A stretch of 49,884 nucleotides of DNA from contig VGRW01000021.1 in the NCBI GenBank assembly GCA_016875225.1, positions 1 through 49,884 on the forward strand, written 5' to 3'. Below, in pieces: positions 30,901 through 37,585 of the stretch. Both the position numbers and the translations under genes were made by a program. The first letter of the stretch is position 1. Each line of letters starts with the position of its first letter. Origin of the DNA: Deltaproteobacteria bacterium (GTDB lineage: Bacteria; Myxococcota_A; UBA9160; SZUA-336). Under the pieces are notes generated by a model. It did no database searches. It had not been told where the DNA came from and was given only the letters and a program-made list of their open reading frames with translations.

Positions 30901-31178
30901 GCGTGGTCGCGATCTGGCGCGAGGAGGTCGGCTACAAGCCGATGTGGTTCTGGATCGCCTGGAGCGCCGCGCTGAACGGCGCGACGGATCAGGCGCTGCT
31001 GGTCGCGAGATCGGCCGCGAACGAATACCCCGACGACCGCGCGTTCGCCGAGGAGTACCAGTTCATGCAGCGGCGCTTCGCCGCCCCACCATCTGCCGAT
31101 AGGCCGAGACGGGAAGCAAGTACGCGATCATCGACGCCGGAATCACGCCGACGATCAGGCACAAAAGCCCGACCATGA
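27942..31178 (+). CDS. Large lipoprotein with transglutaminase-like domain and TPR-type repeats
   Basis: A 1078-residue exported protein. The lipobox LLIACAQ (Cys18) follows a short hydrophobic segment. A transglutaminase-like cysteine-protease core lies about residues 470-530: Cys488 in LRGDCDDLSELYQEIA, and His514 in GLPAHAALAWAE. Helical TPR-like repeats follow (about 600-700, LAGLYHYTGQYELAAQALSEAI). The role could be proteolytic or cross-linking at the envelope; no closer function is recognised. The GTG at 27942 has AAGG 6 nt upstream; ATG 27948 is also possible. The last 38 codons overlap a convergent gene and look unlike the rest, so the true stop may once have been earlier. Confidence 0.75.
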   Translation: MPMRRLVAAVLAALLIACAQAPPLPTRAGDAAPEARSSDGELSKPAPAPREVAAAEVGSILPSRSDLVVRGERSYWIAAPGQEYEILRAREGDWLALATGIGELRASWGLLAGWNSDPLRDLPALLAHARASGLRGEDLVLYEEELTGAYLVGRDLYVVREGVLRERPREPLAKQTRAEHAASRERLARAVDALIASLPNTPIAPESRSALAEILAQITLEDAQHDLDLIPPSFARRLVRAGWLSVLHAPRALTDAVRDAVLRCETMLPIASFGRPGAEMQLVEDAFGARVWTLATRERVGYAVFAPLPAYYSNGSVTRLVVRLPGGADPIRDASRWIEAELWNGPERIAAWDSAHGLRSEPDAWRKAFPSTGPGVEWAALRDALPPHIVVTAPNSDVLALVTAHGRLDPVQGAGEAAAEIWYRRAAAALPDAAHLDLIGQYLLVYTFDSPDPRIPLLIGTRTVSGDVHQTALQTLSAQAGGMLRGDCDDLSELYQEIAARQGRVAHMIGLPAHAALAWAERENDGVWLTYVLQTGQPLAFPGASLQESLELAYKSFGSGELFDLTKLEVLLRFSGENTRSSWFLSSRIFEDPQYARTMIDVQRDWHFQTYQRAIEKMRRLIAGGDEDASNYTELAGLYHYTGQYELAAQALSEAISRTPVGGTRLSMSIDRVIALFKAGQLDEGRALARELRLVQIPALEDELGTPLVDPRLALADALQVERADLPLALEIMAEEVTPAVEKLIARLDTSLSDEGLDLELWRAQTEPERGRLRWYVASGVSLLLACRKFEPEARSDLRAEIESGISRWIDRLAFRELDPADATLTRYAVLARFYEARFGPEAILARVEAAPLPPSGGIDHARRESGDAQIERDLSFARVSPTFWASEVASLFSEEHRSLDVDRVARLARRSGQAREEARALGLDHRSFETEARELRLIAALASQDSIALRRELREIKVENDRRVRMNAASWIASASRFQTLREFARVVAIWREEVGYKPMWFWIAWSAALNGATDQALLVARSAANEYPDDRAFAEEYQFMQRRFAAPPSADRPRREASTRSSTPESRRRSGTKARP

Positions 31179-31776
31179 CGACGACCAGCGACATGACGAT
31201 CAGTGCAGCGCAGCCACCCTTGAGGCCCGAGGTCGCGTCCCACGAGGTCTGCAGCGCCTCGACGGGGCCGAGACCCTGATCCACCGCGTAGAACCAGGCG
31301 AAGTTGAGCCGCGCCATCACCAGGAAGGTCCACGCCAGGTTCACGATTCCCCCGACCGCCTCGAGGATCGGCGCGCCCGCCGCGGTTCCGATCAGGCTCA
31401 AGGACTGTCCGAGCGCGCTGATCAGCGAGCTCAGAACGAAGAGCAGGAGCATCGAGAGCAGCGAGCGGCCGTAGTCCTGGAAGCCACTGAACAGGTCGGC
31501 GAACTCCGCCTCCCCGTCGATCACGTTCAGCAGGAAGCGGATGGCACCCCAGGCGAAGACCGGCACGAGCAGGAAGATTCCGACGACGGTGACCATCGAC
31601 GCGAGCGCGAGCAGCACGCCGACGAGACCGACTCCGAGCAGGAGTCCGAAGTTGGCCCAGGTCTTCGCCCACGCCTCGTTGAACGCGAGCCCGAGGTCGA
31701 AGCTGCCGGTGCCAGCGACGGCCAGCGACGGCTGGGTGAGGTTCGCTTGCGGCGGTGCGTACCGGTCGTCCGACAT
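31063..31776 (-). CDS. Integral membrane protein (DUF975-like)
   Basis: The 237-residue product has five to six hydrophobic segments (for example LGLLLGVGLVGVLLALASMVTVV-type and LLSMLLLFVLSSLISAL). It starts at ATG 31776 with MSDDRYAPPQANL, a short polar N-tail with PPQANLTQP typical of small multi-pass proteins that resemble DUF975/YciC-type families. Function unknown. The 3' 116 bp overlap the end of the convergent large lipoprotein gene. The start is divergent from the zinc-ribbon gene, 60 bp apart. Confidence 0.75.
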   Translation of the reverse strand: MSDDRYAPPQANLTQPSLAVAGTGSFDLGLAFNEAWAKTWANFGLLLGVGLVGVLLALASMVTVVGIFLLVPVFAWGAIRFLLNVIDGEAEFADLFSGFQDYGRSLLSMLLLFVLSSLISALGQSLSLIGTAAGAPILEAVGGIVNLAWTFLVMARLNFAWFYAVDQGLGPVEALQTSWDATSGLKGGCAALIVMSLVVVMVGLLCLIVGVIPASMIAYLLPVSAYRQMVGRRSAAA

Positions 31777-31836
31777 CGTCTCGGAGTCTAGTCGAATCGG
31801 TTGACCGGCGAAGGGCGACGTGAGAGCTTCGCCGCG

Positions 31837-32544
31837 ATGGATGCCTCGAATCCGAGCCTGTCTCAGCTCGCCGAGACCGAGGCTGCGATCCTGTCGCTCG
31901 AACGCGAGCGAACGCGACTGCCGCAGGTGATCGACGCCGCCGAGGCGCGCGCCGCAGCCGCGAGCGATCTCGCGGCACAGGCGCGCGCGCGGCTCGAGTC
32001 CGCCGAGAAGGACCGCCGCACGCGCGAGGCCGAGGTTCAGGATCTCGGCTCCAAGCGCAGCAAGTTCCAAGCGCAATCGGCGGTCGTGAAGACGAACAAG
32101 GAGTACACGACCCTGCTCCACGAGATCGAGACGCACTCCAAGCGCATTGCCGAGGTCGAGGACGCGATCCTGGTCGCGATGGAGGCGATCGAGGCGGCGA
32201 CCGAGGAGCTGCGGCACGCGGAGGCGGCCGCGAAACAGTCCGACCGCGAGGTGAAGAAGGAGACCGACGAGCTTCGCGAGCAGCTCGCCGACGTCGAGAG
32301 GCGCCTCGCGCAGCACCGCGAAGTGCGAACGGCGCTCCTGAGCGGGCTCGGTCCGAAGGTCGAAGCCCTGTACTCGCGCGCGCTCAAGACCCGCGCCAAC
32401 GGCATCGCGCGCATCGAGCACGGCGGCTGCTCGGCGTGTCATCGCACGCTGCCGCCCGAGGTGATGAATCGCGTGGTGGCAGGCGAGGTCCACGCCTGCG
32501 CAAGCTGCCACTGCATCCTCGTGCCCGCCTCGCTCGTCGTGTAA
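31837..32544 (+). CDS. Coiled-coil protein with C4 zinc ribbon (CT398-like)
   Basis: A 235-residue protein. Residues 1-170 are a long Ala/Glu/Arg-rich coiled coil with the conserved KTNKEYTTLLHEIE of the family. Residues 190-230 are a C4 zinc ribbon (GCSACHRTLPPE ... HACASCHCIL). This matches the 'C4-type zinc ribbon domain' family (CT398-like, probably nucleic-acid binding). Its function is not settled; links with RNA metabolism have been proposed for homologues. ATG 31837 is the natural start. The stop is the TAA at 32542-32544, inside an AT-rich hairpin. Confidence 0.88.
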   Translation: MDASNPSLSQLAETEAAILSLERERTRLPQVIDAAEARAAAASDLAAQARARLESAEKDRRTREAEVQDLGSKRSKFQAQSAVVKTNKEYTTLLHEIETHSKRIAEVEDAILVAMEAIEAATEELRHAEAAAKQSDREVKKETDELREQLADVERRLAQHREVRTALLSGLGPKVEALYSRALKTRANGIARIEHGGCSACHRTLPPEVMNRVVAGEVHACASCHCILVPASLVV

Positions 32545-32577
32545 AATCTCTTTTACTGTCAAATAGTTACGAGATTT
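32541..32577 (+). repeat. AT-rich nested inverted repeats after the zinc-ribbon gene
   Basis: GTAAAA-TCTC-TTTTAC (32541-32556) forms a 6-bp hairpin over the stop codon of the zinc-ribbon gene. AAATCTC (32544-32550) also pairs with GAGATTT (32571-32577). The stretch is much more AT-rich than the surrounding genes. It may be an unusual terminator, or the promoter/operator of the TPR-zincin gene that starts at 32651. The two hairpins exclude each other, so they could act as a switch; that is speculation. Confidence 0.4.
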
Positions 32578-32650
32578 CATCGACGGTGGTCCGGCGAGCA
32601 GCGCGAGTTCGAGGTTTGCTAGACTCGCGCGCGGTCCAGGGGGCACGCAC

Positions 32651-33688
32651 ATGCTCGATCGAGAACGCTATTGGGATTGTCTGGACCAGGCCATGGAAGC
32701 CTCCTCAAACGGGCAGCCGGACGAGGCGCTGGCCTGGTTGAACGAGGCTCTGAAGGCCAACCCAGAAGGGGCGGAGGCCCACAACAGCCGTGGAGAGCTG
32801 TTCTGGGACAGCGGTCGACACGAGGAGGCGCTCCAGGAGTTCGAGCGCGCGCTCGAGGCCGAGGCCGACTACCAGCCCAGCCAGCTGAACCGGATCGAGA
32901 TTCTGATCGAGGAGTTCCAGGAGTTCGAAGAGGCCCTCGATCTTGCCGACGACCTGCTCCAGTCCGCGCTCGAGAAGCCCGTCGAGGCGGAGGTCTACTA
33001 CCTGAAGGCGAAGGCCCTCTTCTACCTGGACGACCTGGAGGGGGCGCTCTTCCTGCTCCGGCGTGCGATCAAGATCCAGGGAGAGGTGGGCATCTACCGC
33101 GGCTTCGAAGGGCAGGTTCTGTTCGAGATCGGGCAGTTCGACGAGGCCCGGCGCTCGCTCGAGCGGGCGCTCGCGCTCGAGCCCGAGTGCGCCCACAGCA
33201 CCTACCACCTGGCCCTCGTCGCCGAGCATGCCGGCCGGCTCGAAGAGGCGGAGCGGCTCTTCGCGAAGGCCGCTCGCCTGGCGCCAGAGCTCTACCCGCT
33301 GCCGATCCGGATCGGCGCCGCCGAGTTCGAGGCCGCGGCCGAGCAGGCGCTGAAGAGCCTGCCCGAGACGATCCACAAGTACGCAGAGAACTGCCCGGTG
33401 ATCATCGAGGACCTGCCGAGCGACGAGATCGTGAAGCGCGAGTACGTATCGCCGCAGGTCCTCGGGCTGTTCCTGGGCGTGCCCGCGACCGAGGTCGGTG
33501 CGAGCCCCACGCTGGGCACGCTCCAGCGCGTCGACATGGACCGGATCCTGCTCTTCAAGCGCAATCTCGAGCGGATCGCGAAGGACCACGACGATCTCGT
33601 GGAGCAGATCCAGATCACCGTGAAGCACGAAATCGGCCACTTCCTCGGCATGGACGAGGAAGAGGTCGAGCGCCTCGGACTCGCCTGA
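32651..33688 (+). CDS. TPR protein with C-terminal minimal zinc metallopeptidase domain
   Basis: The 345-residue protein has about five TPR motifs (residues 20-230; ALAWLNEALKANPEGAEAHN, ALQEFERALEAE, ARRSLERALALEPE). A C-terminal zincin_1-like domain (about 250-345) carries HEIGH (HExxH-type) at about residues 329-333, near LGMDEEEVERLGL. This matches the short metallopeptidase family with HEIGHxxG, usually soluble. Partner or substrate unknown. The glcD gene starts 8 bp after its stop, so it may share the glycolate oxidase transcript. Confidence 0.85.
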   Translation: MLDRERYWDCLDQAMEASSNGQPDEALAWLNEALKANPEGAEAHNSRGELFWDSGRHEEALQEFERALEAEADYQPSQLNRIEILIEEFQEFEEALDLADDLLQSALEKPVEAEVYYLKAKALFYLDDLEGALFLLRRAIKIQGEVGIYRGFEGQVLFEIGQFDEARRSLERALALEPECAHSTYHLALVAEHAGRLEEAERLFAKAARLAPELYPLPIRIGAAEFEAAAEQALKSLPETIHKYAENCPVIIEDLPSDEIVKREYVSPQVLGLFLGVPATEVGASPTLGTLQRVDMDRILLFKRNLERIAKDHDDLVEQIQITVKHEIGHFLGMDEEEVERLGLA

Positions 33689-33696
33689 GGCGGGTC

Positions 33697-35145
33697 GTGG
33701 CTGCGTCCGGGGCGATCGGGCTCGCGCAGCGCCTGCGCGCGCTCCCCGACGTTGTCGAGGTTCTGACCCGACCGGCGGAGCTCTTCTCGTACGAGTCCGA
33801 CGGGCTGACGCTGGAGCGCGGCGCGCCCCTCTGCGTCGCGTTCCCGACCACGGCCGAGTCCGTGTCCGCGATCGTCCGGGCCTGCAACGAGGCGGGGGTG
33901 CCGTACGTGCCGCGTGGCGCGGGCACCGGGCTCTCCGGCGGCGCGACTCCGGTGAACGGCTGCGTGATGATCGAGTGCGCCCGGATGGACCGCGTGCTCG
34001 AGATCGACGCCACCAATCGGACCGCGACCGTGCAGCCGGGCGTGATCAACGAGCATCTCTCCCACGCGGTCCGTCCGCTCGGCCTCTTCTACGCTCCGGA
34101 TCCGTCGAGCCAGTCTGCCTGCACGATCGGCGGAAACGTCGCCGAGAACAGCGGCGGCCCGCACACCCTGAAATACGGGACCACGAGCCCGCACGTGCTC
34201 GAGCTCGAGGTCGTCCTTCCGGACGCCAGCGTCGTGCGGCTCGGGCGCCGCGATGGTCACGCGCACGGCTACGACCTGCGCGGCCTCTTCGTCGGCTCGG
34301 AGGGAACGCTCGGAATCGTCTGCTCCGCGACCGTCCGGCTGCTGCCGCTGCCCGAGGCGGTCTGCACGCTGCTCGCCGGATTCGCGAGCCTTCGCGACGC
34401 GTGCGCGGCGGTCTCGACGATCATCGCGAGTGGAATCGTGCCGTCTGCGCTCGAGCTGATCGACGATCGCACGATCGACGCGGTCGAGGCGTCGGTGTAC
34501 GCGGCCGGCTATCCGCGCGACGCGCGCGCGGTGCTGCTCGTCGAGCTCGATGGGCCCGAGGTCTCGGTCGGATCCGAACGCGACCGCATCCGCGAGATCT
34601 GCAGCGCGGGCCGGGCCGTCGAGGTTCGCGTCGCGCGCGACGAGGCCGAGAGGCTCGCGCTCTGGCGCGGACGCAAGGGAGCGTTCGGCGCGATGGGGAG
34701 GCTGGCGCCGGATCTGTACGTGCAGGACGCGGTCGTGCCGCGGACGAAGCTGCCGGAGGTGGTCGATGCGATCGACGCCGCGGCCGAGGCCCGGGGCATT
34801 CGGATCGCGAACATCCTGCATGCCGGCGACGGGAATCTGCACCCGAACATCAGCTTCGACCGGCGCGATCCCGAGCAGCTTCGCACGGTGCGCGCGCTCG
34901 GTGAAGCGATCCTGCGCATCTGCATCGATGCGGGCGGCGTGCTCTCGGGCGAGCACGGGATCGGGCTCGAGAAACGCGACTACATGTGCCTGATGTACTC
35001 CGAGGCGGACCTCGCGCCGATGCACTGGGTGCACGACGCCTTCGACCCGATCGACCGCTGCAATCCCGGAAAGCAGATTCCGGCGCCGCGGGCGTGCGCG
35101 GAGAGCAATCCGCGGCACCGCGGCTACGAGCACGTGAGCTTCTAG
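33697..35145 (+). CDS. glcD: Glycolate oxidase, FAD-binding subunit D
   Basis: The 482-residue protein is a VAO-type FAD oxidase subunit. The FAD site is PRGAGTGLSGGATP, followed by CTIGGNVAENSGGPHTLKYG. The C-terminal domain has NILHAGDGNLHPNI, SGEHGIGLEK and the end FDPIDRCNPGKQ. With GlcE and GlcF it oxidises glycolate to glyoxylate and passes electrons to the respiratory chain. GTG 33697 is chosen before the conserved N-terminal helix; it is 8 bp from the TPR-zincin stop. The glcE start is 2 bp after its stop. No glcC regulator or malate synthase is seen. Confidence 0.93.
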   Translation: MAASGAIGLAQRLRALPDVVEVLTRPAELFSYESDGLTLERGAPLCVAFPTTAESVSAIVRACNEAGVPYVPRGAGTGLSGGATPVNGCVMIECARMDRVLEIDATNRTATVQPGVINEHLSHAVRPLGLFYAPDPSSQSACTIGGNVAENSGGPHTLKYGTTSPHVLELEVVLPDASVVRLGRRDGHAHGYDLRGLFVGSEGTLGIVCSATVRLLPLPEAVCTLLAGFASLRDACAAVSTIIASGIVPSALELIDDRTIDAVEASVYAAGYPRDARAVLLVELDGPEVSVGSERDRIREICSAGRAVEVRVARDEAERLALWRGRKGAFGAMGRLAPDLYVQDAVVPRTKLPEVVDAIDAAAEARGIRIANILHAGDGNLHPNISFDRRDPEQLRTVRALGEAILRICIDAGGVLSGEHGIGLEKRDYMCLMYSEADLAPMHWVHDAFDPIDRCNPGKQIPAPRACAESNPRHRGYEHVSF

Positions 35146-35147
35146 CC

Positions 35148-36344
35148 GTGATCGCTGCGTTCGAGGCGATCGTCGGCGTCGCGCACGTCGAACGACCGGC
35201 AGCGCTTCGACTCGCGGGGGCAGGCGTTCGCGGGATCGTTCGCCCGAAGCACGCGCGCGAGCTCGCCGCCTGCCTGCGCATTGCGGCGGAGCGGGAGCTC
35301 GCGGTCGTCGCGCATGGCGCGGGAACGCGGCAACACCTGGGCAATCCGCTCGCCGCGGCTTCGTGCATTCGGCTCGACCTCGGGCGAATCCGAGAGCGGA
35401 TCGAGATCGACGCCGACGAGGGCATCGCGACGATCGACGCGGGCGTGCGGGTCGGCGAGCTCGCGCTCAGGCTCGGAGCCCTGGGAAAGACGAGCCTGCT
35501 CGCGGAGCTCACGCCCGAGGGGACGGTCGGTGGCGCGCTCGCGTCGGATCCGCTTCGTCCCGAGTGGTCGCTCGATCGACGCCTCGCAAACGAGGTGCTC
35601 GGCATCGAGGTCGCGCTCGCCAACGGCGAGCTGGCCTTCGCCGGCGGACGGGTCGTGAAGAACGTGACCGGCTTCGACCTGGTGCGGCTCTACTGCGGAT
35701 CCCTCGGCACGCTCGGCGTGATCACGCGCGCGACCCTGCGCCTGCGTGCGGCGCCGGAGCGAGAGCGGATCGCCGTCGCCCGCTTTCCGTCGCTCGAGGC
35801 GGGAATCCAGGCGTTCTCGAGCTGCGCGGCTCCGTTCCCGTCCGCGGGCGCGGCTCTGATTCCCGACGGCTCCGGCGTGCAGCTCGTCACCAGGATCGTC
35901 GGCGACACGCGGGCGGTCGAGCAGCACGCGGCGCGGATTCCGGGCGACGAGGTTCCGCCCGAACGCTGGGGGCGGTTGCGGCATTCTCTCGCGACGGCGC
36001 CCCCGGCGGGTCGTGCGCGTGTCCGTCTGTCCGCGCGCCCGAGCGACGCCTTGGACTTGTGCCTCGCCACCGCGGGAGTGGTGGGCCTCGCTTCGCTCCG
36101 CGTGGTCCTGCCGAGCGCGGGCTCGGTGGTCGCAGAGGTCGACGACTCCGAGCTGCCGCGGCTCTTCGAAGCGGCGGAGCGGCTGGACGCGCTCTTCGTC
36201 GCGGAGCGCGCGCCGGACGCCGGGCCCGCCCCGTGCGACGTCTTCGGACCGCCGCCCGGGTCGCTTGCGCTGATGCGCGCGCTGAAGGCGCGCTTCGATC
36301 CGCGGCGCGTGCTCGCGCCCGGTCGCTTCGTCGGGGGGATCTAG
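35148..36344 (+). CDS. glcE: Glycolate oxidase, FAD-binding subunit E
   Basis: The 398-residue subunit is the shorter FAD-domain partner: VAHGAGTRQHLGNP corresponds to the FAD-binding region, then LDLGRIRERIEIDADEGIAT, TPEGTVGGALASDP and NVTGFDLVRLYCGSLGTLGVI, as in GlcE. The end RFDPRRVLAPGRF is the family's C-terminus. GTG 35148 starts 2 bp after the glcD stop. Transcription and assembly are expected with GlcD and GlcF; on its own it is not expected to be active. Confidence 0.92.
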   Translation: MIAAFEAIVGVAHVERPAALRLAGAGVRGIVRPKHARELAACLRIAAERELAVVAHGAGTRQHLGNPLAAASCIRLDLGRIRERIEIDADEGIATIDAGVRVGELALRLGALGKTSLLAELTPEGTVGGALASDPLRPEWSLDRRLANEVLGIEVALANGELAFAGGRVVKNVTGFDLVRLYCGSLGTLGVITRATLRLRAAPERERIAVARFPSLEAGIQAFSSCAAPFPSAGAALIPDGSGVQLVTRIVGDTRAVEQHAARIPGDEVPPERWGRLRHSLATAPPAGRARVRLSARPSDALDLCLATAGVVGLASLRVVLPSAGSVVAEVDDSELPRLFEAAERLDALFVAERAPDAGPAPCDVFGPPPGSLALMRALKARFDPRRVLAPGRFVGGI

Positions 36345-36346
36345 CC

Positions 36347-37585
36347 TTGGCGGAGCCGAGCCTGATCGACTACCAGGCGACACTCGACTGTGTCCACTGC
36401 GGCCTCTGCCTGCCGCACTGCCCGACCTACCAGGAGACCGGAAGGGAGTCGAGCTCGCCGCGCGGTCGCATCTACCTGATGCGCGGCGTCGCCGAGGAGC
36501 GCATCCCGCTCGACGAGCTGGTCGTCGACGAGATGAGCCTCTGCCTGGGATGCCGAGCCTGCGAGTCGGCCTGCCCGGCCGGAGTGCGTTACGGCCACCT
36601 GCTCGAGGGCATGCGCGCCGAGATCGACGTGCGCGGTGCTCGCGGTCGCGTGCGTCGCTTCGCGGCGAGGATCGCGCTGCGCCGGGTCGTCGCGTCGAAA
36701 GGCGTGCTGCGCGCGCTCGTCGGAGCGCTTCGCGTCTATCAACGCAGCGGCATGCAGCGCGTGCTGCGCGCATCGCGACTGCTCGGGCTCGTCCCGCCGC
36801 TCGCGCGGATGGAGCGCATCCTGCCGACGCTTCCCGATTCGCATCGGGCGCCACTCCTGATCCCCGCGCGGGGCGCGCGGCGCGGGCGCGTCGCCTTCTT
36901 CTCGGGCTGCCTGATGCCGGAGGTCTTCGGCCCGGTGAACGCGGCGACGATCGAGGTGCTCGCGCGAAACGGCTTCGAGGTCGAGGTCCCGACGGGGCAG
37001 GGCTGTTGCGGCGCGCTCCACCTGCACGCGGGCGATCCGGAAGCCGCGGAGAGACTGCACGCCGCCAATGTCGCGGCCTTCCGGCTCGACGGGATCGATG
37101 CGCTGATCCTGAACTCGGCCGGCTGTGGCGCGGCACTTCGCGAGTCGGGCGACGGTCTCGCGCGCAAGGTTCGGGACGTGACGGAGTTTCTCGCCGAGGT
37201 CGGGCTGCGCGAGACCCCGCGGCCGCTTGCGATGCGCGTCGCCTACGACGATCCGTGCCATCTCCTCCACGGCCAGCGCGTCGCCGCGGCGCCGCGGGAT
37301 TTGCTGCGCGCGATCCCGGAGCTCGACCTGTTCGACCTGCCGGGCTGCCGCGACTGCTGCGGCGCGGCCGGGATCTACAACCTGACGCAGCCGGCGATGT
37401 CCGCGCGTCTGCTCGAGCGCAAGATCCAGGCGATCCGCGACACCGCGCCCGAGGCCGTCGTCAGCGGAAATCCGGGCTGTCTGCTGCAGATCGGCGCGGG
37501 TGTGCGAGCCTCGCGGCTGCCGGTCGAGGTGCTGCACCCGATCGAGCTGCTCGCGCGCGCCTACGCAGATTCGCGTCAGTCGTAG
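36347..37585 (+). CDS. glcF: Glycolate oxidase, iron-sulfur subunit F
   Basis: The 412-residue protein has two ferredoxin-type 4Fe-4S sites, CVHCGLCLPHCPTY and CLGCRACESACPAG. Two CCG (cysteine-rich) domains follow (FFSGCLMPEV with QGCCGALHLHAG; YDDPCHLLHGQ with PGCRDCCGAAG). This is the electron-transfer subunit that links GlcDE to quinone. The TTG at 36347 is chosen: it is 2 bp after the glcE stop with a GGGGGG ribosome-binding site upstream. It is convergent with the next lipoprotein gene, overlapping by 10 bp at the stops. Confidence 0.93.
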   Translation: MAEPSLIDYQATLDCVHCGLCLPHCPTYQETGRESSSPRGRIYLMRGVAEERIPLDELVVDEMSLCLGCRACESACPAGVRYGHLLEGMRAEIDVRGARGRVRRFAARIALRRVVASKGVLRALVGALRVYQRSGMQRVLRASRLLGLVPPLARMERILPTLPDSHRAPLLIPARGARRGRVAFFSGCLMPEVFGPVNAATIEVLARNGFEVEVPTGQGCCGALHLHAGDPEAAERLHAANVAAFRLDGIDALILNSAGCGAALRESGDGLARKVRDVTEFLAEVGLRETPRPLAMRVAYDDPCHLLHGQRVAAAPRDLLRAIPELDLFDLPGCRDCCGAAGIYNLTQPAMSARLLERKIQAIRDTAPEAVVSGNPGCLLQIGAGVRASRLPVEVLHPIELLARAYADSRQS

